Source: Rikenellaceae bacterium
Lineage (GTDB): Bacteria > Bacteroidota > Bacteroidia > Bacteroidales > Rikenellaceae
Length of the DNA: 64,000 nucleotides
Direction of reading: 5' to 3'
Assembly: GCA_015059715.1 (NCBI GenBank)
Contig: SUZV01000001.1
Span: 180,948-244,947 of the forward strand
A program made the position numbers and the translations under genes. How positions within the stretch are numbered: the first letter of the stretch is position 1; every line of letters starts with the position of its first letter. Of the stretch, positions 26,945 to 36,527 are shown piece after piece. Below the pieces are notes generated by a model. It had not been told where the DNA came from. It saw only the letters and a program-made list of their open reading frames with translations, and did not search any database.

Positions 26945-28744
26945 TTAGTTTATTATTATATCCTCTTTGGGCAAACGGTATTTAGGCTGTTCATTTTGTG
27001 GCAGTATGCTCATAAGTACGGTAATGAAACCTACGCGTCCCAAGAACATAAGCACCACTAACAGAACTTTACTGATATCGCCTAAAAGTGGTGTAATGCC
27101 CAAGCTGGAGCCTACAGTGGAGAATGCCGACACACTTTCAAACAGCAGGTCAATTGATGGTATGCTCGGCTCTAACAGTAGTAGTGCGACATAGAAGAGC
27201 GCAATGATACATATTGAACCAAATACGACGACTAATGCTCTTCGTATCGAGCTATATGTGATCTCGCGGTTAAATAGTGTTGTGGAGTGTTCGCCTTTAA
27301 TCAGCGACTTCAACGAAGCGAGGGCTACTACAAATGTATTAACCTTGATACCACCTGCCGTAGATTGCGAGCCACCACCTATCCACATCAGCACCAAATA
27401 TAGTATGATAGTCACTCTCGAAAAATCACTTAGTGCAACGCTGTTAAAACCCGCTGTTCGTGGTGCTACGGCATTAAACAGCGACTGCACAACCTTCTCC
27501 CCAAAGGAGAATGAGGCAAACGCCCCATCCCACTCAAAGAGGGCAATGCCGACAGTTCCGATAAATATCAGAGCCAGAGAGGAGTATAGTACAATCTTAG
27601 TGTTGATATCGACAATGTGCATATATCGTGATCGCTGCCCTCCCTTTCTGAATACTTTATGCAAGAGTTCTGAGCCATAATATGAAAGAATCCTTTTTAA
27701 ACTCATAAGTATAGGAAATCCGATACCTCCCAAAACTATAAGAAGCGAGATTACCAGATAGAAAGAGTTGTGATTGTATAATATCAATTCATTCCCGAGA
27801 TTACCTTCGAGCGTGGAGAATCCTGCATTGCAGAATGCTGATACGGAGTGAAAGAGAGAGAAGAGTATCTCATCATGGAGTGTCATTCCCATTGTTGAAT
27901 GAATACTAAGCCATATGAAAAGAGCTCCTATTATCTCTATCACGAAAGTAAACCCTAAAACATTTGTCAACACAGATTTCAGTGATTCGGAACTTGACGC
28001 TATCATATTCTTCAGTGAAAATTGAGAATACAATCCGATGCCACCCATGAAAAACAGGGCAAAGAAACTCGTTATTGTCATAATACCCAAACCTCCGATC
28101 TGAATCAATAGGGCTATGATTATTTGCCCCTCGGGGGTAAACGTATGCGCAATCTCTACGGGGCTTAATCCAGTAACACAAACCGCACTTGTTGAGATGA
28201 AGAGTGCATCTACCACAGGTAGTCGGATATGCTCCAATGTGGAGCGAGGGAGCAAAAGTAGCAGAGCCCCAAAGGCTATTAACGTCATAAAACAGACTAC
28301 AATTAGAAGCGCAGGATTTGTCCTTTTGTTTACAAAGTTTACTATCCATTGCGATATTGTAATCAGCGACAATAGGCCAATGATGCTTATGATAAAATAT
28401 TTATGAATTAGCACAGACCATAAGGTAGTGAGAATTTGACTATCCCCGGGCGTAGTAAAAAACTTCGGTAATGCAGAAGCACAAAGCATAATGCCTAAAA
28501 TAAGGGTAAATGATATCCCCTTACGCCAAACCTCACTCCAATGAACGATAATCTTATAAGCAAATGATATGAAATAGACCCACCAACCAGCGTTATATAC
28601 CGACAAGATGAACGACATCTCGTTGGCGTTAAGATCGAAACCATAATCAACAATTATGGCTGCGACAACAAATATAGATGTCAGTATATTGACAATCTTT
28701 ACGATATAGTCTGCTCTTGAAACAATAGGTTTAAGGTCAATCAT
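26945..28744 (-). CDS. trkH: TrkH/KtrB-type potassium transporter
   Basis: 599 aa, longer than KtrB (about 450) because of extra N-terminal membrane helices (residues 1-160). The four pore repeats carry the glycine filter positions: SAVCVTGLSPVEI, SAFCNAGFSTLE, APRTAGFNSVAL and SAFSTVGSSLGI. GGGSQSTAGGIKVNTF is the conserved intramembrane loop. Ends with FLGRVGFITVLMSI as usual. Followed by the RCK gene. Base composition is more AT-rich than flanking core genes. Inner-membrane potassium uptake. Confidence 0.92.
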   Translation of the reverse strand: MIDLKPIVSRADYIVKIVNILTSIFVVAAIIVDYGFDLNANEMSFILSVYNAGWWVYFISFAYKIIVHWSEVWRKGISFTLILGIMLCASALPKFFTTPGDSQILTTLWSVLIHKYFIISIIGLLSLITISQWIVNFVNKRTNPALLIVVCFMTLIAFGALLLLLPRSTLEHIRLPVVDALFISTSAVCVTGLSPVEIAHTFTPEGQIIIALLIQIGGLGIMTITSFFALFFMGGIGLYSQFSLKNMIASSSESLKSVLTNVLGFTFVIEIIGALFIWLSIHSTMGMTLHDEILFSLFHSVSAFCNAGFSTLEGNLGNELILYNHNSFYLVISLLIVLGGIGFPILMSLKRILSYYGSELLHKVFRKGGQRSRYMHIVDINTKIVLYSSLALIFIGTVGIALFEWDGAFASFSFGEKVVQSLFNAVAPRTAGFNSVALSDFSRVTIILYLVLMWIGGGSQSTAGGIKVNTFVVALASLKSLIKGEHSTTLFNREITYSSIRRALVVVFGSICIIALFYVALLLLEPSIPSIDLLFESVSAFSTVGSSLGITPLLGDISKVLLVVLMFLGRVGFITVLMSILPQNEQPKYRLPKEDIIIN

Positions 28745-28773
28745 CGATTCAGAACTTTATGAACGATTATCGG

Positions 28774-29799
28774 TTATTTCATCTGTTTTCGCCACTTCTC
28801 ACGTGCATACGCCTGTAAGTCTACTATCGTATCGCTCTCATCGACAATCTCTCGTCCGATGATGGTCTCGATAATATCCTCCATCGTCACAACACCTAAA
28901 AAACAGCCAAACTCATTCTGCACCTGGGCAATATGCTCCTTTCGTTTGAGCATCTCCTCCCATGCGACACTTACCAGCGTATCCTCATTAAATGATAGTA
29001 TGGGTCGCTTTATTTCTGCCAACGATTTATCGAAGTCGTCCTCGGCCATCTTCTCAAGAACGGTCTGCTTGAGGACAAAGCCCGTAATAAAGTCGGGGTT
29101 GTCGCTATAAACAGGTATTCTTGAAAAAATACCATGCATCTTATTGGCATAGAACTCCCTCAATTTTGTGCTCTCCGAGGCAGTAATCACCACAGTACGA
29201 GGTGTCATTACCTCGTGCAGAGCGATGCTCTTGAGCTTAAAAATATTTTGAATCATATCGCTCTCCGTAGCCTCAAATACACCCTCCTTAGTACCTACGC
29301 TAACCATTGCCGAGACCTCCTCGCGACTGACAGATAGGGGTTGCTTTTTTGCCGCTATCAGGTTGGTTATAAGCTCTGAAAACCACACTAAGGGGTATGA
29401 AATAATTACTAACCAGTGAATTATCCTTGAGGCGGGCATGGCTAACTGTCGCCAATAATACGAGCCTATGGTTTTAGGGATAATCTCCGAGAGGACAAGT
29501 ATCAAAATGGTTAATACGGCTGAAATGACACCGAAATAGGCCTCGCCAAAGACCTTTACAGCCTCTGCTCCGACACCTGCTGAGCCTACGGTATGGGCTA
29601 TGGTGTTAAGCGATAGAATTGCAGAGATAGGGCGGTCAATATTCTGTTTCTGCTTCATCATGATAGGTGCATTCTTGGCCCCCTCTTTCTCTTTCATTGT
29701 AATAAAAGACATTGGCGTAGAGAGTAATACAGCCTCCAACACCGAACATAAAAACGACACAGATAGTGCCAAAAATAGATATAATATAACTAATTCCAT
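28774..29799 (-). CDS. CNNM-domain (DUF21) protein with CBS pair
   Basis: 341 aa. An N-terminal CNNM membrane domain of three or four helices (residues 1-150; LSLNTIAHTVGSAGVGA, VLSEIIPKTIGSYYW) is followed by two CBS motifs (about 190-320; VMTPRTVVITASESTKLREF, IPVYSDNPDFITGFV, GCFLGVVTMEDIIETIIG). The usual CorC/HlyC C-terminal domain is absent. Relatives transport or regulate magnesium or cobalt. It is 29 nt upstream of the potassium transporter on the same strand, so it belongs to that ion-homeostasis unit. Confidence 0.85.
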   Translation of the reverse strand: MELVILYLFLALSVSFLCSVLEAVLLSTPMSFITMKEKEGAKNAPIMMKQKQNIDRPISAILSLNTIAHTVGSAGVGAEAVKVFGEAYFGVISAVLTILILVLSEIIPKTIGSYYWRQLAMPASRIIHWLVIISYPLVWFSELITNLIAAKKQPLSVSREEVSAMVSVGTKEGVFEATESDMIQNIFKLKSIALHEVMTPRTVVITASESTKLREFYANKMHGIFSRIPVYSDNPDFITGFVLKQTVLEKMAEDDFDKSLAEIKRPILSFNEDTLVSVAWEEMLKRKEHIAQVQNEFGCFLGVVTMEDIIETIIGREIVDESDTIVDLQAYAREKWRKQMK

Positions 29800-29934
29800 A
29801 TACGAAGATTTACCGATGTTTCTGAATCGGGATAATAAAAAATGTTTGTTATAAAAAAGATATTATCGCCATCAACGAGAATGTAACCATTGATTTACAA
29901 TAAGTTATGATGGCGTGTGGTGGGGTGTGCTATG

Positions 29935-30294
29935 TCAAATGAGGAGTGTGCAGAACAACTCTGACAGGCATTTCGATATTTTCGAGGGGCGTGGTGTAGG
30001 GACGACAATATTAGCCACTTGCCACTTGATAGAATAAGGCGATTTAAAATCCGTAAAATGGAGAGTTGTAATCCTGATAGGGTGTTTTGTTACCCTTCTT
30101 AGATAACCCTCATCATTGGATTCGTTTTCCGTATCGGCATATATGGTAGAGCTATGGTGTGCGACCTGCTCCAGATTCATAGTGTGGGTTGTTTGAGTAC
30201 TTAAAATATATTCAAACATTCCACCTTGAACAGAAACAACCATTACTATTAGGGCTGTTATCGCTCTTATTATGTTGCACCTAAAATATTCCAT
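29935..30294 (-). CDS. Hypothetical 119-aa protein with N-terminal hydrophobic segment
   Basis: Not recognised. Residues 8-25 (IIRAITALIVMVVSVQGG) could be a signal peptide or membrane anchor; the rest is polar with no clear domain. No convincing ribosome site or promoter was found, and the GC content is like the AT-rich neighbourhood. It may be a real small secreted protein or an open frame by chance. Confidence 0.35.
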   Translation of the reverse strand: MEYFRCNIIRAITALIVMVVSVQGGMFEYILSTQTTHTMNLEQVAHHSSTIYADTENESNDEGYLRRVTKHPIRITTLHFTDFKSPYSIKWQVANIVVPTPRPSKISKCLSELFCTLLI

Positions 30295-30667
30295 TTGTAA
30301 AATAATGGTAAATCATATGCAAAATCAGTAAAACGTACGTTTGCTGCACTGCTATATACATAAATTGACCATTAGAAGCGTAACGAACAATTGATATTAT
30401 TTATTGTGTTAATGGCAACTTCTTTTCATAAACTATATGTCGACACTCGTTTTAAGCCCTCCTCGTTAATCCAATTACAGTGTCACATACCGACTCTTTT
30501 GCCGAATTGCTATTAGCCATATCTCTGAGATTTTTAGCGTAATACATTTATTATCAGTGTGTGATGTATTATTATCCCTATTTCGGTTGATTATTCCAGC
30601 GTTTTTTGTAACTTTGCCTTGATATTTTGATTACAAACTGATACACAGAAATAAAACTATATAAGCT
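30295..30667. other. AT-rich gap with inverted repeat and acyl-CoA ligase promoter
   Basis: No gene seen. It holds an inverted repeat TAATACAT...ATGTATTA (30540-30571) just upstream of a promoter, a possible operator for the acyl-CoA ligase. The rest shows nothing I can name. Confidence 0.4.
30587..30616 (+). promoter_or_regulatory. Promoter of the acyl-CoA ligase gene
   Basis: TTG (30587-30589), 19-nt spacer, TAACTTTG (30609-30616): both elements of the Bacteroidales promoter at standard spacing, 51 nt before the ATG. Confidence 0.7.
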
Positions 30668-32581
30668 ATGAAACGAACAATTATAGACCTCTTCGAGGAG
30701 TCGGTATCGAAGTATGGGAATAAGGAGTTTCTTCTTGAGAAACACAATGGTAAGTTTGAGCCTACAACATACGCACAGACAAAAAGCCGAGCACTAAATA
30801 TCGGTGCAGGATTGGCCGCCTTAGGTATCGAGTATGGTGACCGAGTGTCGATACTCGCCGAGGGGTGTAACAACTGGATTATCTCGGAGTTGGGACTGCT
30901 ATACGCTGGAGCTATCAGCGTACCACTATCTATAAAGCTTGAGGAGGCCAACGACCTGAGGTTTCGCCTTAAACACTCCGATGCAAAGCTTATATTTGTG
31001 TCGAAGCAACAGCTGCGCAAGGTGCGTAATATCATCGCAGAGCTTCCCGAGGTCAAACATATCGTCGTGTGGGGCGATGTTGAGGTCCCACTTGAGGGTT
31101 GCGAGATGCCACTTACGGAGCTTGAGGCTCAGGGTGCGGAATACCTTAAGGAGCACAGCGAGGAGTTCTTGGCTATAGGCAAGCGACTCAAGAATGATGA
31201 TATTGCCACCATAACCTACACCTCGGGAACTACGGCAGACCCTAAGGGTGTGGTGCTTACACATCGCAACTATACGGCAAATGTCGAGCAGGCACTCTCG
31301 GTTGTGACGATACCTTCAACTTGGCGCACACTCATCATCTTGCCGTTGGACCACTGCTTTGCTCACGTCGTAGGCTTCTACATTATGATTGCTTGCGGAG
31401 CGTCGGTAGCTACTACCGAGGTGGGCCGCACACCTATGGAGACGCTGAAGAATATACCTATAAATATCAAGGAGGTACGTCCTCACTTCCTGCTCTCGGT
31501 ACCTGCGTTGGCTAAGAACTTCCGCAAAAATATCGAGACTACGATTCGTAAGCGCGGCAAGGCCACTGAGCGGCTCTTTAGCCTCGCGCTTAAGACCTCG
31601 TATGCCTATCAGGCCGATGGATACTCCAAGGGTAAGGGGTGGCGCGTGTTGCTCAAGCCATTAGTGGCCCTCTTCGACAAGGTGCTATACTCGAAGGTGC
31701 GTGAGGCCTTTGGTGGAGATTTGCAGTTCTTTATCGGTGGTGGCGCACTCCTCGACAGCGAGCTGCAACGATTCTTCTATGCCATTGGTATCCCAATGTT
31801 CCAGGGCTATGGTCTCTCGGAGGCTACGCCCGTCATCTCGACTAACGCCCCATCGCAGGGCAACCATCGCTTCGGCTCCTCGGGACGCTTGGTTAAGCCT
31901 CTCGACATCAAGATTCTTGACGAGGATGGTCGCCAGATGGCCGCAGGCGAGAGGGGCGAGATTGTCATTCGTGGCGAGAATGTGATGGCTGGATATTGGA
32001 AGAATCCAGAGTCTACGGCAGATACAGTACGCGATGGTTGGCTCTATACGGGCGATATGGGATATATTTCCGAGGATAACTTCCTCTACGTCTTGGGACG
32101 TTTTAAGAGTCTGCTTATATCGAGCGATGGCGAGAAGTATAGCCCCGAGGGTATGGAGGAGGCTATCGTAGATAAGTCGCCATATATTGACCAGACAATC
32201 GTATATAACAACCAGTCGCCATATACTATAGCCTTGGTGGTGGCCTCTAAGGAGAACCTTAATCGTCAGCTTGACAAGGAGGGCCTTGCAGGTGATGCTC
32301 GCTATAAGCGCGCAGCGGAGATTGTCGGTGGCGAGGTTGCCAAGTATCGCAGTGGTGGTGAATATGCCAACGAGTTCCCCGATAGATGGGTACCTGCGGT
32401 CATCGCCCTTGCCGACGAGGCCTTTACCGAGCAGAATGGCCTGGTTAATAGTACTATGAAGGTTGTGCGCAACAAGGTCGAAAAACACTTTGCCGAGGCC
32501 ATAGCCCACGCCTACACCCCCGAGGGCAAGGCTATTGACAACGCACGTAATATTGCGGCCTTAAAGCGCATTTTAGGATAG
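30668..32581 (+). CDS. fadD: Long-chain acyl-CoA synthetase (AMP-forming)
   Basis: 637 aa, typical of the FAA1/FadD-like long form. The adenylate-forming motifs are present: ITYTSGTTADPKGVVLTH (P-loop, about 178), MFQGYGLSEATPVIS, GWLYTGDMGYI and the C-terminal hinge GRFKSLLISSDGEKYSPE with its catalytic-lysine region. It activates fatty acids to acyl-CoA through an acyl-AMP at the membrane face. Stands alone with its own promoter; convergent with rnhB. Confidence 0.9.
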   Translation: MKRTIIDLFEESVSKYGNKEFLLEKHNGKFEPTTYAQTKSRALNIGAGLAALGIEYGDRVSILAEGCNNWIISELGLLYAGAISVPLSIKLEEANDLRFRLKHSDAKLIFVSKQQLRKVRNIIAELPEVKHIVVWGDVEVPLEGCEMPLTELEAQGAEYLKEHSEEFLAIGKRLKNDDIATITYTSGTTADPKGVVLTHRNYTANVEQALSVVTIPSTWRTLIILPLDHCFAHVVGFYIMIACGASVATTEVGRTPMETLKNIPINIKEVRPHFLLSVPALAKNFRKNIETTIRKRGKATERLFSLALKTSYAYQADGYSKGKGWRVLLKPLVALFDKVLYSKVREAFGGDLQFFIGGGALLDSELQRFFYAIGIPMFQGYGLSEATPVISTNAPSQGNHRFGSSGRLVKPLDIKILDEDGRQMAAGERGEIVIRGENVMAGYWKNPESTADTVRDGWLYTGDMGYISEDNFLYVLGRFKSLLISSDGEKYSPEGMEEAIVDKSPYIDQTIVYNNQSPYTIALVVASKENLNRQLDKEGLAGDARYKRAAEIVGGEVAKYRSGGEYANEFPDRWVPAVIALADEAFTEQNGLVNSTMKVVRNKVEKHFAEAIAHAYTPEGKAIDNARNIAALKRILG

Positions 32582-32628
32582 ACTCGAAGTCGAGGGGATA
32601 CCCTCATGGTCTTGCAGTGCGTCCCCGT

Positions 32629-33225
32629 CTAAAAAAGTTCCAACTGCTCTGGAGAGGAGTTGAACGTTAGGCGATGGTGTTCTGTAAGACCATAGTCGCG
32701 TATTGCTATGCGGTGTTCGCGCGTAGGATACCCCTTGTTCTTGCTCCATCCGTATGCTGGAAACTTCTCGGCAAGGCCTATCATATATTCGTCGCGGTGT
32801 GTCTTGGCAAGCACCGAGGCTGCTGCGATATTGGCATACTTGCCATCGCCCTTGACTATCGTGCGCCAAGGGATATCTAAGTCGGTATGGAAGCGATTTC
32901 CGTCTATAACGAGGTACTCTGGCTGTGGAGATAAGCCTTTGACCGCCAAGTTCATACCCTCGATTGAGGCGTTTAGGATATTTATCTTATCTATGCGCTC
33001 GGCATCGATAGCCACCACTTGCCACGCTATCGCCTCGCGCTCGATGATGCTACGAAGTTCGTTGCGGCGACGCTCGCTCATCTGCTTCGAGTCATTGAGC
33101 AGCGGATGGTAAAAGTCGCGAGGCAGTATCACCGCAGCAGCAAATACTGGACCTGCGAGGCATCCACGCCCCGCCTCATCGCACCCAGCCTCCAAGAGCT
33201 GGTGTTGATAGCAGTTCTCCAACAT
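32629..33225 (-). CDS. rnhB: Ribonuclease HII
   Basis: 198 aa. Metal-binding motif CDEAGRGCLAGPVFAAAVIL (Asp-Glu at about 18-19), LNDSKQMSE, VIDGNRF and KGDGKYANIAAASVLAKTHRD carry the remaining catalytic aspartates. It removes ribonucleotides and RNA primers from DNA-RNA hybrids. It starts 2 nt after the 5'-nucleotidase stop. Confidence 0.95.
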   Translation of the reverse strand: MLENCYQHQLLEAGCDEAGRGCLAGPVFAAAVILPRDFYHPLLNDSKQMSERRRNELRSIIEREAIAWQVVAIDAERIDKINILNASIEGMNLAVKGLSPQPEYLVIDGNRFHTDLDIPWRTIVKGDGKYANIAAASVLAKTHRDEYMIGLAEKFPAYGWSKNKGYPTREHRIAIRDYGLTEHHRLTFNSSPEQLELF

Positions 33226-33227
33226 AG

Positions 33228-34697
33228 CTACTCGCCTTTAACCTCACGCTGACGGCACTCGTTGTCGGGAGTGAAGCCCTCCTTGCCAAACGAGCGGATA
33301 TATCGCAACATAGCGTCGCGCACCGTAACGTCAGAGTCTCTAAACTGACGTGCAACGATTGTAGAGTCTATATAGTTGTCAGCTATATAGTTACACACTG
33401 CTACGCGGTATGTGCCTGGCTCAAGCTCAAAGCGTACATCGAGTGCGTCGGGTTCGTTTGCAGGTTCGTCTGAGAGGAGTATGGTGTATGGGATGTCGCT
33501 ACGGAAGTAGGGGTAGTGCGACTCCTTGTCTGGTGCGTCGGGCGAGCCGTTGTTATACTTGGCAAGGATAAAGTCACGCATCTGCTCTGTGGTGAGCTCT
33601 CCGATGTATATTGTCGAGACAAAGGGGTCATTGTTGAGGATGTCGGCACGCTTGATGTCGCCCTCCTTAAACTCATCGAGCCTGATGCCACCATAGTGGT
33701 AGAAGGTTACCTCGGGGACAAAGCCTCCATCGTAGGGATAGCTTGCCAATGAGGCGATGGTGAAGTTCGAGACACCCTCCTTTGTCGCTGGCCTTGTCGC
33801 AACGCCCTCAACGGTGTTAAGCTCTGGGTCGCTGGCCTTAAGCTCGGCGATACGCTCCACCATAGCCTTGTCGGGCTCAAAATCCGAGGTCTTGAGCTGC
33901 TCGTACTCAACCCCTACAATGTTACCATCCCGCACCTCGATATCGGCTACTGTAGCATAGCGTAGATTCTTATTATTCTGTGACATGTATACGCCGTTAA
34001 GCTCGCTACTGACCACATCGTGGCTATGGCCCCCAGCTATCCAGTCGTATGCCGTACCGCGCTCGACAAGGCGCGTGTCGTTCTCCTTGCCCATATGCGA
34101 GAGAAGCACTATAAAATCGCACTTCGAGGCCACCTCGTCACACACGGCATAGGCGGTATCGACATCGGACGTGAAGGTGTAGTTTCGATACGAGCTCTTG
34201 CCCCCTAAAGGTCTGCCACCACCATCCGTATCGACAACGCCCACAAAGCCTATATCTACGCCACAGCGCGACACTACGGTATAGGGCAGAGGGTCTATTG
34301 CGCCGTTTATGGCCTCGACATTTGCGCACACCACCTGATATTCGGCGGCTGTGAGCATCGCATCAAGAGCCTCAGAACCCTTGTCAAACTCATGGTTTCC
34401 GAGCGTTACAACATCGTATCCCATCTGGTTCATAATCTCGACAAGGGGTACACCAGGCTTAGTAGCATCGTCGATATAGGCATTACCCGTAACCCTGTCA
34501 CCAGAGTCTACAAGGAGCACCTCGCCACGCTGCTTATACTCCTTAACGAGTGTAGCAAAGCGAGGTATGGCATCGATAGAGGCGTGGATATCGTTTGTCG
34601 AGATGATATATATATGCTGACTATCTGTTGTAGCCACTTGGCCGCACGACACTATGAGTGTAGCCGCTAATGTGAAAAAAAATAGAAGTTTTCGCAT
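33228..34697 (-). CDS. 5'-nucleotidase/UshA-family lipoprotein
   Basis: 489 aa with a lipoprotein signal (MRKLLFFFTLAATLIVSCGQ). The N-terminal metallophosphatase domain (about 27-260) has ISTNDIHASI, LLVDSGDRVTGN, TLGNHEFDKG, LLSHMGKEND and GGHSHD, so the metal ligands are intact. The C-terminal nucleotidase domain (about 290-470) has VTFYHYGGIRLDEFKEGDI and NNDPFVSTIYIGELT, which bind the nucleotide. Periplasmic or surface dephosphorylation of nucleotides is expected. In some Bacteroidales these two domains are separate genes; here they are fused in one chain. rnhB follows. Confidence 0.88.
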   Translation of the reverse strand: MRKLLFFFTLAATLIVSCGQVATTDSQHIYIISTNDIHASIDAIPRFATLVKEYKQRGEVLLVDSGDRVTGNAYIDDATKPGVPLVEIMNQMGYDVVTLGNHEFDKGSEALDAMLTAAEYQVVCANVEAINGAIDPLPYTVVSRCGVDIGFVGVVDTDGGGRPLGGKSSYRNYTFTSDVDTAYAVCDEVASKCDFIVLLSHMGKENDTRLVERGTAYDWIAGGHSHDVVSSELNGVYMSQNNKNLRYATVADIEVRDGNIVGVEYEQLKTSDFEPDKAMVERIAELKASDPELNTVEGVATRPATKEGVSNFTIASLASYPYDGGFVPEVTFYHYGGIRLDEFKEGDIKRADILNNDPFVSTIYIGELTTEQMRDFILAKYNNGSPDAPDKESHYPYFRSDIPYTILLSDEPANEPDALDVRFELEPGTYRVAVCNYIADNYIDSTIVARQFRDSDVTVRDAMLRYIRSFGKEGFTPDNECRQREVKGE

Positions 34698-34775
34698 AAC
34701 TTATTAAGTTTAATCGTTACAAATTTACAAAAAATTACTATCTTTACACACTATTAATTAAAAAATGCTCAACAA

Positions 34776-36446
34776 ATGGCAGCGACAGTATCACTTCGAC
34801 TCCTAAACAACGCCTCTACGATAGAGGTCGAGATGGGCACCACACTGATGGATGTGCTCAACAAAATAGAGTTGGACAACCCCTATCCTGTACTTGCCGC
34901 AAGGGTGAATAATAGATATAAGGAGCTTGGCTACCACATCTACAAGCCTGTGGAGGTAGAGTTCTTCGATATGCGCCATTTCGAGGGCTACCGCGTATAC
35001 CAGCGCACGCTATCCTTCGTTATGCAGTGTGCTTCTTATGAGCTCTTTCCAGAGCGTAAGTTGCGCATACGCCACACCTTGGGCAACGGATTCTATGCCG
35101 AGTTTGATGACCGTAAATCGCTCAGCGCGGAGGATGCTTCGCTCCTCAAGCTACGTATGGAGGATATCGTGGCGCGTGATTTGCCCATTAGGCGTGTCAA
35201 GCGTTTAGCCTCGGAGGTAGCCGAAGAGTATCGCAAGTACGACTTCGATGACCGTCTTGAGCTTCTAAATACCCGTCCCCAGCTATACCGCACGGTAAAC
35301 TACTTGGGCGATATGCCTGGCTACTTCTATGGAGCATTGGCCCCCTCGTCGGGCTACGTTGCGCACTTCGACCTTAGGCCGTACTACAACGGCTTCTATG
35401 TGGCACTGCCAGCACGTACCAATCCCGAGCAGGTGACGACAGCGATACATCACGACAAGATGTTCGACATCTTCCATGAGTATCAGCAGTGGATAGATAT
35501 CATGGGAGTGCCCACAGTGGGCGATCTAAACCGCCGCGTGATGGAGGGCGACAGCTCGGAGCTTATCAAGATTGCCGAGGCCTTCCACGAGAATAAGATT
35601 GCAGCCATTGCGCGCTCAATAGCCGAGGCCAATAGTGAGCGAGGTGTGCGTATGGCACTAATCTCGGGGCCCTCGTCGAGCGGTAAGACAACCTTCTCGA
35701 AGCGTCTTGGTGTGCAGCTACGAGTCCTCGGCCTTGACCCTGTACTTATCGCCTTGGATGACTACTTTGTTGACCGCGACAAGACCCCTTTAGACGAGAA
35801 TGGCAAGCCAGACTTCGAGGCTCTGGAGGCTATTGACCTCGGCACGCTCAACGAGCATCTACGCCTCCTTGCCGAGGGTAAGAGCGTAGAGATTCCGCGC
35901 TACGACTTTATATCGGGTCGTAGGCAGTGGCACGAAAAACCGCTACAGCTGTCCGACCGTTCCATACTCATTATAGAGGGTATTCACGCCCTTAACCCCA
36001 ACCTCACGCCAGGCATTGCCGATGGCCAGAAGTTCAAGATATATATATCGTGCTTCACATCTGTCGCCATGGATAACTTCTCGCGCATACCGACGACAGA
36101 TAACCGCCTGCTGCGCCGCACCATTCGCGACAACGCAACACGTGGCAACGACGCTCTCAGGACGCTGACGATGTGGCCCGATGTGCGCAGAGGCGAGGAG
36201 AGACATATCTTCCCCTATCAGGAGAATGCCAACGTGATGTTTAACTCGTCGCTCTTCTACGAGATTTCGGTGCTTAGGGCTATAGCCGAGCCTGTGCTCC
36301 GCGAGGTGCCCGACACCTCCCCCGAGTATGCCGAGGCGCAGCGCATGCTTAAGTTCCTGGACAACTTCGTGCCCATCGCCCCCGACGAGATACCTCCAAC
36401 CTCGCTGCTTAGGGAGTTTATCGGTGGCAGCTCGTTTAAATACTAA
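34776..36446 (+). CDS. udk: TGS-uridine kinase fusion protein
   Basis: 556 aa. Residues 1-65 look like a TGS/ubiquitin-like fold (TVSLRLLNNASTIEVEMGTTLMD). Residues 70-250 resemble the editing-type second domain of ThrRS-like proteins (YQRTLSFVMQCASYELFP, GYFYGALAPSSGYVAHFDL). From about 285 comes a P-loop kinase of the uridine kinase/phosphoribulokinase class: ALISGPSSSGKTTFSKRLGV, LIALDDYFVDRDKTP and IIEGIHALNP. This three-part fusion is common in Bacteroidota and Firmicutes and annotated as nucleoside kinase. Substrate uridine/cytidine is inferred from the kinase part; the role of the N-terminal parts is unknown. Confidence 0.85.
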   Translation: MAATVSLRLLNNASTIEVEMGTTLMDVLNKIELDNPYPVLAARVNNRYKELGYHIYKPVEVEFFDMRHFEGYRVYQRTLSFVMQCASYELFPERKLRIRHTLGNGFYAEFDDRKSLSAEDASLLKLRMEDIVARDLPIRRVKRLASEVAEEYRKYDFDDRLELLNTRPQLYRTVNYLGDMPGYFYGALAPSSGYVAHFDLRPYYNGFYVALPARTNPEQVTTAIHHDKMFDIFHEYQQWIDIMGVPTVGDLNRRVMEGDSSELIKIAEAFHENKIAAIARSIAEANSERGVRMALISGPSSSGKTTFSKRLGVQLRVLGLDPVLIALDDYFVDRDKTPLDENGKPDFEALEAIDLGTLNEHLRLLAEGKSVEIPRYDFISGRRQWHEKPLQLSDRSILIIEGIHALNPNLTPGIADGQKFKIYISCFTSVAMDNFSRIPTTDNRLLRRTIRDNATRGNDALRTLTMWPDVRRGEERHIFPYQENANVMFNSSLFYEISVLRAIAEPVLREVPDTSPEYAEAQRMLKFLDNFVPIAPDEIPPTSLLREFIGGSSFKY

Positions 36447-36527
36447 AGACTAAGTTACAGACTCGATAAGGGCTCTGCCCACAATATAACAATGTTAAAC
36501 CAAAACAACTAATAATTTTAAGAACTA

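Noticed and set aside
31685-32509. 274-aa minus-strand ORF opposite the acyl-CoA ligase
   Set aside because: Antisense shadow of a clearly conserved enzyme; no independent evidence.
36447-36527. Glycine riboswitch upstream of gcvP
   Set aside because: The 81-nt gap is too short and has no aptamer-like conserved core.
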